A DNA stretch of 17,818 nucleotides, from the NCBI GenBank assembly GCA_041609995.1, contig JBFIPU010000052.1:1-17818 (forward strand). The letters are read 5' to 3'. Within the stretch, counting starts at the first letter, position 1, and each line of letters starts with the position of its first letter. The notes below the pieces were generated by a model. The model was not told the origin of the DNA, did no database searches, and was given only the letters and a program-made list of their open reading frames with translations. A program made the position numbers and the translations under genes. Positions 8,944 through 16,164 of the stretch are shown piece by piece. This stretch comes from JABDOU01 sp041609995 (GTDB lineage: Bacteria > Actinomycetota > Acidimicrobiia > Spongiisociales > SHLN01).

Positions 8944-9339
8944 ATGGATCGAGTCACCCAGATGCGGCTGGTGGTCGAGGCCCCCGACCTGGAAGCAGCA
9001 GTTTCGTTCTTTCGCGATGCGCTCGGGCTGACCGTCGAACTCGACCTCGATGGACCGGCCGGTTCACGGGTCGTCATTCTCGAGGCCGGGCGAGCCACGC
9101 TGGAGCTGGTGAACTCCGAGCAGAAAGCGTACATCGACCAGGTCGAGGTCGGGCGTCCCGTTGCTCGCGAGATCAGGCTGGCGTTCCAGGTCGAAGATGC
9201 CGAATCTGTCACTGATCGACTGATCGACGCCGGCGCCGAACTGGTGGCCACACCCACCGAGACGCCGTGGCGGTCGTTGAACGCGCGTCTCGAGGCGCCG
9301 GCCGGCCTGCAGATCACGATATTCCAGGAACTCGACTGA
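8944..9339 (+). CDS. VOC-fold (glyoxalase/bleomycin-resistance/dioxygenase superfamily) protein
   Basis: 131 residues, the size of a single VOC module pair. Typical features are the opening strand TQMRLVVEAPDLEAAVSFFRDALGLTVELD, the middle VVILEAGRATLELV, and the second half beginning EIRLAFQVEDAESVTDRLIDAGAELV, ending LEAPAGLQITIFQELD. Superfamily members bind a metal and isomerise, cleave or sequester small molecules. The usual first His ligand near the N-terminus appears replaced here (MRLVVEA), so metal-dependent catalysis is uncertain. The ATG at 8944 starts the fold directly; an upstream in-frame ATG would overlap recO. Plus strand, 126 bp before the histidine kinase. Its substrate is unknown. 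Confidence 0.8.
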   Translation: MDRVTQMRLVVEAPDLEAAVSFFRDALGLTVELDLDGPAGSRVVILEAGRATLELVNSEQKAYIDQVEVGRPVAREIRLAFQVEDAESVTDRLIDAGAELVATPTETPWRSLNARLEAPAGLQITIFQELD

Positions 9340-9461
9340 CCCGACCGAACCGGGTCGAGCTCGACCTCCGAGATCGAGTTGACCGGTGATTCACCACCAC
9401 TCTGTCGGGCCGGCGCGAAGGAGGATTGCACGCCTGCCGATCATCCCGGGCCCGAGTGGGC

Positions 9462-9467
9462 GATAAT
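9462..9467 (+). promoter_or_regulatory. Candidate -10 element of the histidine kinase gene
   Basis: GATAAT fits the actinobacterial -10 pattern (xAxxxT). It ends 7 bp before an in-frame GTG at 9475, about where transcription would begin. This would give a leaderless mRNA starting at that GTG instead of translation from the ATG at 9466. No ribosome site precedes either codon. No good -35 hexamer is seen at the right distance. Tentative. Confidence 0.35.
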
Positions 9468-10599
9468 GGAAGCCGTGAACGAGCGACTCGAGACCGACCA
9501 AACCCTCGCCCGCATCTTTGGCGGCTTCCGGTTCATCACTGCGACCTGGCTCACAGTGCTCGCCATCTTTGCCCTCCAGAACGATGAACCGCCCCCCGCC
9601 ACCGGAATCGTGGTCGCGATGATCACGGTGGCGTGGGTGTTTGCGTTTGTCACCTGGCAAACCGCGCGCTCACAACCGGAACGGCTCGCCACCATCGGCT
9701 GGATGATCGTCGACCTGGCCATCGGCCTGGGCACCCTGATCGTGCCGCTGTTCGATGCCGCCGACGGGGTCAACTACGCGGCGGGCTACCCCATTGCGTC
9801 GGTCGTGCTGTGGGGCTATGTGGGCGGGTTGTCCGGCGGACTGGTGGCAGCCGTCCTGGCCGGCGTCATCATCGCCGCCACCGGCGAGTACGACTTCGCC
9901 GGCAAGGTCACGACGACCCTGATCTATGTGGTGGCGGCCGTGGTGGCCGGGTGGGGCCAGCAGGTATTCGAGCGGAGTGAGCGGGCCCGACGACGGGCCG
10001 AAAAGGCGCTGCGCGAGGAGCGGGCTGCCCGCGCCCGGGCGGATGAGCGAGCGGAGCTCGCGTCGCAGGTCCACGACTCGGTTCTGCAGACGCTGGCCCT
10101 CATCCAACGCAACGCCGACGAGGCCGACAAGGTGACGTCACTGGCCCGACGCCAGGAGCGTGACTTGCGAGACCAGTTGTTCGGCGTCAACCGGCGGGTC
10201 GATGGCACGTTGGCGACTGCGGTTCGGCGCATGGCGAATCAGGTCGAGGACGCGTACGCCGTCGGCGTCGAAGCGGTGACGGTGGGCGACACGCCCCTCA
10301 CGTCGGCGCTGGAGGCGATGGTGGCGGCTGCCAAGGAAGGGCTCATCAACGCCGCCAAGCACAGCGGCCAGGACCGCATCGACCTGTTCACCGAGGTTCG
10401 CAATGGGCGGGCCCACATCTTCGTGCGCGACCGCGGACCCGGATTCGACCCGACCGCCATCCCTCGCGACCGAAAAGGCATCTCGGAGTCCATCATTGGC
10501 CGCATGGAGCGCTACGGTGGGACCGCCGAATACCACACAGGGGCGGGCGTCGGGACGGAGCTGGAGCTCGTGATGCAACTGCCGCAGGAACACACATGA
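9466..10599 (+). CDS. Membrane sensor histidine kinase, NarL/DesK-type (HisKA_3)
   Basis: 377 residues. Five or so hydrophobic segments fill residues 20-165 with no large external domain, which suggests sensing in or at the membrane. A charged Arg/Glu/Ala coiled coil (about 165-200) leads into the phosphoacceptor helix ELASQVHDSVLQTLALIQ, with His203 followed by Asp as in the HisKA_3 class. The ATPase domain shows an N-box (GLINAAKHS, Asn295), a G1 box (DRGPGFD) and a G2-type region (KGISESIIGRMERYGG...GVGTELEL). It should phosphorylate the response regulator encoded next, whose ATG overlaps this stop as ATGA. Start is either ATG 9466 or GTG 9475. The signal sensed is unknown. Confidence 0.92.
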   Translation: MEAVNERLETDQTLARIFGGFRFITATWLTVLAIFALQNDEPPPATGIVVAMITVAWVFAFVTWQTARSQPERLATIGWMIVDLAIGLGTLIVPLFDAADGVNYAAGYPIASVVLWGYVGGLSGGLVAAVLAGVIIAATGEYDFAGKVTTTLIYVVAAVVAGWGQQVFERSERARRRAEKALREERAARARADERAELASQVHDSVLQTLALIQRNADEADKVTSLARRQERDLRDQLFGVNRRVDGTLATAVRRMANQVEDAYAVGVEAVTVGDTPLTSALEAMVAAAKEGLINAAKHSGQDRIDLFTEVRNGRAHIFVRDRGPGFDPTAIPRDRKGISESIIGRMERYGGTAEYHTGAGVGTELELVMQLPQEHT

Positions 10600-11231
10600 G
10601 CATCCGGGTTTTCATCGTCGACGACCACGGCCTGTTCCGCGCCGGCGTGAAGTCCGAGCTGGAAGACCAGGTGGACCTCATCGGCGACGCGGACGACGTG
10701 GACGCCGCCATCGAGCTCATTTTGGAACGAAGCCCGGACGTGGTGCTCGTGGATGTCCATATGCCGGGCGGCGGCGGACGGCGGGTCGTGAAAAAGGTCC
10801 TGGCCACCAATCCCGACATCGCGTTTCTCGCTTTGTCGACCTCCGACGCACCCGAAGACGTGATCGCGCTGATCCGGGCGGGCGCCACCGGCTATGTCAC
10901 CAAGACCATCGCCACCCAGGAGCTGGTCGAGGCGATCGAACGGGTCCACAACGGCGACGCCGTGTTCTCGCCCAAGCTGGCCGGATACGTGCTCGACACG
11001 TTCACCGACATCGACGTCGCCGACGTCGACCCGGAGCTCGACCTGCTCACCGACCGCGAACAAGAGGTCATGCGCCACATCGCCCGCGGTTACACCTACC
11101 GGGAGGTGGGCGAAGCCCTGTTCATCTCCGTGAAGACGGTGGAGACGCATGTCTCGAAGGTGCTCAAAAAGCTGCAGTTGTCGAACCGGAACGAGCTGAC
11201 CCGCTGGGCGGCCGACCGCAAGCTGCTCTAG
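10596..11231 (+). CDS. LuxR/NarL-family response regulator
   Basis: 211 residues with both standard domains. The receiver has the acidic pair Asp9-Asp10, the phosphoacceptor Asp53 (VVLVDVHMPG), a Ser/Thr switch (LSTSD, about 81-83) and Lys103 (YVTK). The C-terminal GerE helix-turn-helix covers about 146-205 (LLTDREQEVMRHIARGYTYREVGEALFISVKTVETHVSKVLKKL). It is the DNA-binding partner of the kinase just upstream and is translated from an overlapping ATGA. The gene ends 16 bp from the convergent era stop. Regulated targets are not visible; the flanking VOC-family gene on the same strand is one candidate. Confidence 0.94.
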   Translation: MSIRVFIVDDHGLFRAGVKSELEDQVDLIGDADDVDAAIELILERSPDVVLVDVHMPGGGGRRVVKKVLATNPDIAFLALSTSDAPEDVIALIRAGATGYVTKTIATQELVEAIERVHNGDAVFSPKLAGYVLDTFTDIDVADVDPELDLLTDREQEVMRHIARGYTYREVGEALFISVKTVETHVSKVLKKLQLSNRNELTRWAADRKLL

Positions 11232-11247
11232 CCCCCGGGGAGGATGC

Positions 11248-12138
11248 CTACTCGTCGATCGGCAGCAGGCGGCTGACCAGTTCGGGGCGCCGCTGCCAGT
11301 CTTGTTCGACCTTGACCCTCAGGTCCAGATAAACCGGGGTGGCGAAGACCTTCTCGATCTGGGCCCGGGCCTGTTCCCCGACCGCTTTGACGAGGCTGCC
11401 CCCTTTGCCGATGACCATTCCTTTCTGCGACTGCCGCTCCACGTAGACGAGCGCCGAGATGAACAGCGTGCCGTTTGGACGCGGTTCCATCTCGTCGACG
11501 ACTACCGCCACCGAATGCGGCAGCTCCTCGTGCAGTCGGTGCAGGTACCCCTCCCGAATCAGCTCGGCCGCGAGATGGTGGTCCGGCTGGTCGGTGACCA
11601 TGTCGGCGGGGAAATATGCCGGGCCCGGCGGGAGCAGTTCCCGGATCTCGGCCTCCAGTGTCCCGATGCCATCACCGGTGCGGGCACTGACCGGCACATA
11701 GGCTGGGAAGTCGTAACCGGCGAGATCGTGCAGGCGTTCTGCGATCTCGTGCGGCTTGGCTCGATCGGTCTTGTTGACCGCCACCACGACCGGGGCACCG
11801 GCCAGGCGCTCGGCCACCGTGCGATCCCCCGGGCCGATCGCACCGGTGGCGTCCACCACCATGACAACACAATCGCTGTCGGGGATGCTCTCCTCAACCA
11901 GCTGGTTGAGCCGTTCCCCCAGCTGATTGCGGGGCTTGTGGAGCCCGGGTGTGTCGATCAGGACGATCTGGCCCCACGGGCGGTGGGCCACGCCCCGGAT
12001 CGTGTTGCGCGTCGTCTGCGGGCGGGGAGCCGTGATGGTGACCTTCTCTCCCACCAACGCGTTGACCAGGGTCGATTTCCCGACGTTGGGGCGACCGACG
12101 ACGGGAACGATGCCGGACCGATATTCCGCGGCCGTCAT
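11248..12138 (-). CDS. era: GTPase Era, ribosome assembly factor
   Basis: 296 residues, full length. Era binds the 3' end of 16S rRNA and licenses 30S subunit assembly. The GTPase boxes are complete: G1 GRPNVGKS (15-22), G3 DTPG (62-65), G4 NKTD (122-125) and SARTGDG as G5. The C-terminal KH domain is seen from ELPHSVAVVVDE with the GKGG loop at 244-247. The ATG at 12138 begins MTAAEYRSGIVPVVG. It follows ybeY by 33 bp and is the last gene of the phoH-HD-ybeY-era run. In many actinobacteria recO comes next; here oppositely oriented genes intervene. Confidence 0.97.
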   Translation of the reverse strand: MTAAEYRSGIVPVVGRPNVGKSTLVNALVGEKVTITAPRPQTTRNTIRGVAHRPWGQIVLIDTPGLHKPRNQLGERLNQLVEESIPDSDCVVMVVDATGAIGPGDRTVAERLAGAPVVVAVNKTDRAKPHEIAERLHDLAGYDFPAYVPVSARTGDGIGTLEAEIRELLPPGPAYFPADMVTDQPDHHLAAELIREGYLHRLHEELPHSVAVVVDEMEPRPNGTLFISALVYVERQSQKGMVIGKGGSLVKAVGEQARAQIEKVFATPVYLDLRVKVEQDWQRRPELVSRLLPIDE

Positions 12139-12171
12139 CGGTGCCCGGGAGCCAAAATTGCCGGGTCGGCG

Positions 12172-12636
12172 TCAGACACGGTCGAACCCGCCGTCCTCGA
12201 GCAGTTGGCGTTCCCTCTCGGCCATGGCGGAGGCACCTTCTTCGTTGTCATGATGCCAGCCCAGGAGATGCAGAATGCCGTGGGTCACGATCAACGCCAT
12301 CTCCGAACCGAGCGACACCCCCAGATCCCGGGCCTGGCTCGTCACGACGCTGGGGCAGATGAGGATGTCCCCGAGGTTGAGGGGCGGAGAGTTGGGAGCC
12401 CGCGGCGGCAGGCGGCCCGGCACCAGCTCATCGACGGGGAACGCCAGTACATCGGTGGGACCGTCGCGGTGCATGAAACGTTGGTTGTACTCTTCGCTGG
12501 CGACTTCGTCAACGAGGATGATCGACATCTGGGTGTCGGGCGGTACGGACTCGGCGGACAACACGCGTTCGGCCATCGCCACCAGCGCCTGGGTGTTGAC
12601 CTCGACATCCTGCTCGTCGGAGACGAATACGTTCAA
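12172..12636 (-). CDS. ybeY: Endoribonuclease YbeY (16S rRNA 3'-end maturation, ribosome quality control)
   Basis: 154 residues, normal length. The zinc-binding signature HGILHLLGWHHD supplies His119, His123 and His129 in the HxxxHxxxxxH pattern. The family's MHRDGPTDVLAFP block and LGDILICP are also present. YbeY is a metal-dependent single-strand RNase acting on 16S rRNA and defective ribosomes. The start is a TTG overlapping the HD-gene stop (TTGA); the protein then begins MNVFVSDEQD, as expected for the family, and the next in-frame ATG would remove conserved N-terminal residues. It lies 33 bp upstream of era, its frequent partner in function and gene order. Confidence 0.96.
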   Translation of the reverse strand: MNVFVSDEQDVEVNTQALVAMAERVLSAESVPPDTQMSIILVDEVASEEYNQRFMHRDGPTDVLAFPVDELVPGRLPPRAPNSPPLNLGDILICPSVVTSQARDLGVSLGSEMALIVTHGILHLLGWHHDNEEGASAMAERERQLLEDGGFDRV

Positions 12637-14924
12637 GGCTCGTCGGTGCTCTTGGGGTCGCCGGATCCCGGGAAGTTCGGGTACGTGATGCGATGGTGAT
12701 AGTGAGAAACCAGCGCCTCGAGCAGGGCCTCCTTGACCTTGTTGAGCTCGCCAAAGGTCAGGTCCGACTCATCGAACTGCCCGTCCTCCAGCTTCTCGTT
12801 GATCACATCGTCGACGATCTTGCGCAACCCCTCGGCCGTGGGAGAATCCTGGTAAGCGAGAGCACGGGCCGCCGCCTCGACCGAGTCTGACATCATGAGA
12901 ATGGCCATTTCCTTGGCGATCGGCTTGCGGCCGACGTGCCGATAGTCGGCTGCGACCACGTCGGTTCCCTGCTCCTGAACCGCCTTGTTGTAGAAGTACC
13001 GCATGAGGCTGGTTCCATGGTGCTGTCGGATGCCTTCCATGATCTCGGGAGGCAAACGGAACTCGCGAGCCAGGCTCACGCCATCGGTCACATGAGCTCG
13101 GATGTGGGCAGCCGACTCCTCGGGAGGGAGCCAGCGGTGCGGGTTCGAGGCACCGAACTGGTTTTCGATGAACAGGTTGGGGTGCTCGGTCTTGCCGAGG
13201 TCGTGGTAGTACGCCAGGGCCTCAGCCAACAGCGGCTTGGCTCCGATGGCACGGGCCGCTCGGGCTGCCAGCGTTCCCACCAGAATGGAATGGTTGAAGG
13301 TGCCCGGCGCCTTCTCTTCCAGCAGCCGCAGCGCGGGATGGTTGCGGTCTGTCAGGTCCAACAGCGTGAGCATCGTCGTGATCCCGAACAGGTTGCCGAA
13401 GAAGGGCAGGATGCCGAGACCCACGATGCCACCGAGCACACCGCCGAGGATTGCGAAGATGGAGGCCTCGACCACGAGGTCCTCTCCCAGGAACAGAAGC
13501 GCCATGGCCGCCGCAATCGGCACCATCGCCACCGCCGTATATGCAACGGCCGAGCGCAGGCTGCGCTGACTGCTGACATCAGAGATGAACGGGAGCGGGG
13601 CGATCACCGAGGCCGCCGCGTACAACGTGACGGGAAGGCTCCCCGTCGTCACCGCCATGGCAACAGCCACCGGTAGCGCCACCAACAGCGCCAGTCGGGT
13701 ATCGAACAGAAGCCCGGCCAGAAATCCGAAGGCCACCCCTGGGAACACGAACGCAATGGCTGAATCCGCCTCGTTGAATGCCCCCACGCTCAACGCCACC
13801 AGCGCGGCGAGGACGACGAGGATGCCGAACAGGCCCACTTTCTTCGGCTCGCTCCACAGGGCCGGCCGGTTGCGTCGCAGGTACAGAGCGCACAGCCCGA
13901 CAACGGCGAAGATGACCGCCCCGATCGACAAGCGCTCGGGGGCCTGTGACTCACGCGAGAGGAGATCGGCGATGGCGGCCGCCTCGACGGAGCCGATCAG
14001 ATCACCGGCAGCCACGATCGTCTCGCCCTCCTGGAAGGCGGCGATCTGCTGGGGCACGGCGGCCCGCGCCTCTTCGATCCTCTCGTTCGTCGCCGCCTCG
14101 TCCTCGAACTCGGACGGCTGCAGGACACGAGCGACCAGCTTGGAGACCGCCGCTTCGAGCTCGAGCGTGTTTTCGAGCGTCACCGGCAGTTCCGGGAGCA
14201 CGCGAGGACTGGTGATCAAATCGTTCTTGATCGTGTTGAGCTGGTCGGAGCGGATCCCGTCCTGGTCGTTGTAGACCTCGGCGACCAGGCCCCTGGACGC
14301 CGTTTCGATTGTGGGGAACAACGGCTCTTGGCCGTCGGCGATCCGTTCCAGGTCGTCGAGACCCACCTGGATGAACAGCTGGCGCACGTCCTCATCGATC
14401 TGAGCGAACTCGCGAGCAACCGCCGCCGCCCGCTCGTCTGCCGTGGGCGGCGGCAAGGTCGTGGTCGTGGTCGTGGTAGACGTCGTGGTGGTCGTGGTGG
14501 TGCCCTCGGTCGTCGGCGGCGGCACGGCCCCTTCCACCAGGGTCGTGGTCGTGGATGTGGTGGTCGACGTGGTAGTGGTCGGCGGCGCGGTCGTCGATGT
14601 CACGGGGACGAACCGGTCGTAGAAGTCCTCGTACGAGACCGCATCGAGAAAGTTGGAGACTTCGACCTGCACCTCTCGCTCGACGGTTCGATCTCGCAGG
14701 TACTCGGGTTCGACCTGTAGTTCGGCCTGTTGACGGAGCGTTTCCGTCAACACCTCGTCCTCTACCTGAATGAACTGGTCGGCTCGATAATCCTGTTGCG
14801 CCACAGAGCCTTCGGCCGGTGCCGTCTCGCTGGCCTCGACACCGGTGATGAGCACCACGGTGGCGATGAGGGCCGACGCCACGAGATACAGCGCTCGCTG
14901 CAGACGTGATGACCAGGCCTGCAT
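12633..14924 (-). CDS. Membrane HD-domain phosphohydrolase, PgpH type (probable c-di-AMP phosphodiesterase)
   Basis: 763 residues with the PgpH/YqfF layout: a signal-anchor helix (about 11-29), a large extracellular domain to about residue 330, a run of roughly seven membrane helices (335-525), then a cytoplasmic HD domain. The HD metal residues are visible: His545 (FNHSILVG), His574-Asp575 (YYHDLGKTEHP), His611 and the HH pair at 635-636. PgpH hydrolyses c-di-AMP to pApA, so this protein may set c-di-AMP levels. The extracellular part holds an unusual Thr-rich low-complexity insert (109-157). The ATG at 14924 shares a base with the phoH stop, and its own stop overlaps ybeY. Family firm; c-di-AMP as substrate is inferred from homologues. 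Confidence 0.9.
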   Translation of the reverse strand: MQAWSSRLQRALYLVASALIATVVLITGVEASETAPAEGSVAQQDYRADQFIQVEDEVLTETLRQQAELQVEPEYLRDRTVEREVQVEVSNFLDAVSYEDFYDRFVPVTSTTAPPTTTTSTTTSTTTTLVEGAVPPPTTEGTTTTTTTSTTTTTTTLPPPTADERAAAVAREFAQIDEDVRQLFIQVGLDDLERIADGQEPLFPTIETASRGLVAEVYNDQDGIRSDQLNTIKNDLITSPRVLPELPVTLENTLELEAAVSKLVARVLQPSEFEDEAATNERIEEARAAVPQQIAAFQEGETIVAAGDLIGSVEAAAIADLLSRESQAPERLSIGAVIFAVVGLCALYLRRNRPALWSEPKKVGLFGILVVLAALVALSVGAFNEADSAIAFVFPGVAFGFLAGLLFDTRLALLVALPVAVAMAVTTGSLPVTLYAAASVIAPLPFISDVSSQRSLRSAVAYTAVAMVPIAAAMALLFLGEDLVVEASIFAILGGVLGGIVGLGILPFFGNLFGITTMLTLLDLTDRNHPALRLLEEKAPGTFNHSILVGTLAARAARAIGAKPLLAEALAYYHDLGKTEHPNLFIENQFGASNPHRWLPPEESAAHIRAHVTDGVSLAREFRLPPEIMEGIRQHHGTSLMRYFYNKAVQEQGTDVVAADYRHVGRKPIAKEMAILMMSDSVEAAARALAYQDSPTAEGLRKIVDDVINEKLEDGQFDESDLTFGELNKVKEALLEALVSHYHHRITYPNFPGSGDPKSTDEP
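14454..14600 (-). repeat. Thr-rich low-complexity coding repeat inside the HD-phosphohydrolase gene
   Basis: Codons for residues 109-157 are mostly ACC and ACG with scattered TCC/TCG, giving two Thr/Ser runs separated by a Pro/Gly/Glu segment. On the plus strand it reads as GTCGTGGT-type repeats. The frame is kept throughout. It lies in the predicted extracellular region just ahead of the part resembling other PgpH proteins. Such tracts act as extended spacers and may vary in length between strains. Confidence 0.8.
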
Positions 14925-15889
14925 CAGGACTCCTCGTCCCGACCGTAGGCGTCGACGATGGCAGAGACGATCTTGTTTCGCACGACGTCGCGCGAATCCA
15001 GTTCGGTGAACATGATGCCGGGAACGTTGGACAACACCTTGCGGGCGTGGCGCAGCCCGGAGCCCCGGCCGGACGGCAGGTCGATCTGGGTGATGTCACC
15101 GGTGACCACCATCTTGGAATTGAAGCCCAGCCGGGTCAGAAACATCTTCATTTGCGCCGGGGACGTGTTCTGGGCTTCGTCGAGGATCACAAAGGCGTCG
15201 GACAACGTGCGGCCACGCATATACGCGAGCGGGGCGATCTCGATCGTGCCCCGCTCGAGCATCGCATGCGTGTCCTCCGGCCCCAGCATGTCATAGAGGG
15301 CGTCGTAGAGGGGCCGCAGATACGGATCGACCTTGGCGACGAGATCACCCGGCAGAAACCCGAGGCTCTCACCCGCCTCTACCGCCGGTCGGGTCAACAC
15401 GATGCGGGTGACGGCCCCGGAAGTCAGGGAGTGGACGGCCGCAGCCATGGCCAGATAGGTCTTGCCGGTGCCGGCCGGGCCCACCGAGAACACGACGACG
15501 TTCTCGTTGATGGCGTCCAGGTACGTCTTCTGGCCCTGCGTTTTGGCCCGGATCAGCCGCCCCCGACCCACGCTGATGCCGGCTGACAGCACCCCGGACG
15601 GATTGGGAACCCCACCCTTGACCATGTCGACCACCCGGTTGACCTGATCGAGACCGAGGGAGCTGTGACGATCCACGAGCTCGAGCAATTCCGATACGAC
15701 GTCGTGGGCGGATTCGACTTCGGGCGTCGGCCCCGAGACCTTGATCTCGTCTCCCCGGGCCACGAAACGGACCTCGGGAAACGCCTGTTCGACGACGCGG
15801 AGGTTGGCGTCGCGATCTCCCAGCAATGTCAGCATGACATTGCTGTCGGACACGCGAAGTGACCGTTCAGTAGAGGAAAGAGACGACAT
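14924..15889 (-). CDS. phoH: PhoH family ATPase
   Basis: 321 residues, typical for PhoH. It has an N-terminal region of about 110 residues (LLGDRDANLRVVEQAFP), then a P-loop NTPase with Walker A GPAGTGKT (137-144), the RPAVEAGESLGFLPGDL block, Walker B VILDEAQN (234-241) and TGDITQIDLP. PhoH proteins are cytoplasmic ATPases tied by context to RNA metabolism and often encoded beside ybeY; the exact reaction is unsettled. I chose the ATG at 15889 (MSSLSSTERS), preceded by a GGTGG ribosome-site-like sequence 4-5 nt away. An upstream in-frame ATG at 15952 would extend the protein past the likely -10 region. First gene of phoH-HD-ybeY-era. Confidence 0.95.
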   Translation of the reverse strand: MSSLSSTERSLRVSDSNVMLTLLGDRDANLRVVEQAFPEVRFVARGDEIKVSGPTPEVESAHDVVSELLELVDRHSSLGLDQVNRVVDMVKGGVPNPSGVLSAGISVGRGRLIRAKTQGQKTYLDAINENVVVFSVGPAGTGKTYLAMAAAVHSLTSGAVTRIVLTRPAVEAGESLGFLPGDLVAKVDPYLRPLYDALYDMLGPEDTHAMLERGTIEIAPLAYMRGRTLSDAFVILDEAQNTSPAQMKMFLTRLGFNSKMVVTGDITQIDLPSGRGSGLRHARKVLSNVPGIMFTELDSRDVVRNKIVSAIVDAYGRDEES

Positions 15890-15917
15890 AAACCACCGTA
15901 ACGAAAACGTCGCAAGG

Positions 15918-15948
15918 AGTATATCGGCCAGCCTGCCGTTGTCATCAA
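15918..15948 (-). promoter_or_regulatory. Probable promoter of the phoH-HD-ybeY-era operon
   Basis: On the minus strand TATACT (15918-15923) is a strong -10 hexamer. TTGATG (15943-15948) is a fair -35, with a somewhat long 19-bp spacer. Transcription would start near 15911, leaving a leader of about 22 nt before the phoH ATG at 15889. The bldD terminator-like hairpin sits just upstream, so this operon probably has its own promoter. Confidence 0.55.
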
Positions 15949-15982
15949 GCAAATCTGCCGGTCACAATCCGGCCCCAACGAC

Positions 15983-16009
15983 AAAAAAGGGCATGGTTAC
16001 AGGCCCCTT
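15983..16009 (-). terminator. Weak intrinsic terminator downstream of bldD
   Basis: On the minus strand AAGGGGC and GCCCTT pair (6 bp with one bulged G) around a 10-base loop, then run into a T6 tract. It lies about 155 bp after the bldD stop and just ahead of the phoH promoter. The short stem makes it weaker than the terminator at 4421-4459. Confidence 0.5.
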
Positions 16010-16012
16010 GAA

Positions 16013-16024
16013 GTAACTAGTTAC
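16013..16024. promoter_or_regulatory. 12-bp perfect palindrome, possible operator
   Basis: GTAACTAGTTAC is fully symmetric and lies between bldD and the phoH promoter, about 65 bp upstream of the -35. Its half-sites (TAAC/GTTA) resemble the TNAC/GTNA half-sites reported for BldD operators, but they are 2 bp apart instead of 5, so it is not a canonical BldD box. Symmetry is certain; function is unknown. Confidence 0.4.
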
Positions 16025-16091
16025 CGAGAGAGACCCTCGACGATCAGCCCGTGGCCGACGCGTTCCCGGCTCGTCGGCGTCTGCTGGTCAG

Positions 16092-16103
16092 GATCTGCAG
16101 ATC
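16092..16103. repeat. 12-bp perfect palindrome GATCTGCAGATC
   Basis: A fully symmetric 12-mer nested in a larger stem: GTCAG (16087-16091) and CTGAC (16109-16113) flank it, so the bldD 3' transcript could fold here. It shares the ATCTGC core with the neighbouring tandem repeat. Confidence 0.5.
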
Positions 16104-16114
16104 AACGTCTGACA

Positions 16115-16159
16115 GGTCGGTATCTGCTGGTCGTATCTGCTGGTCGGTATCTGCTGGTC
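16115..16159. repeat. Short tandem repeat downstream of bldD
   Basis: Three near-identical units, GGTCGGTATCTGCT (16115-16128), GGTCGTATCTGCT (16129-16141, one G shorter) and GGTCGGTATCTGCT (16142-16155), then a partial GGTC. A further CTGCTGGTC occurs at 16081-16089, giving four copies of that core. The array ends 6 bp from the bldD stop codon, outside any gene I accept. The 13/14-bp units do not keep a reading frame. Confidence 0.8.
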
Positions 16160-16164
16160 CGTGC

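Noticed and set aside
9338..9356. Terminator after the VOC-family gene (GACCCG/CGGGTC hairpin)
   Set aside because: A 6-bp stem with no T-run, and competing pairings with the adjacent GTCGAG; not enough to call.
11302..12699. A 465-codon plus-strand open frame opposite era and ybeY
   Set aside because: It covers two complete, motif-bearing minus-strand genes and shows no recognisable domain; long antisense frames are expected in GC-rich codon-biased DNA.
14328..14720. Gly/Arg-rich plus-strand protein opposite the Thr-rich tract
   Set aside because: The Gly-Arg repeats are the antisense of ACC/ACG threonine codons in the HD-phosphohydrolase gene.
16115..16159. CRISPR array
   Set aside because: The units are only 13-14 bp and directly abutting, without spacers; no cas gene is present.
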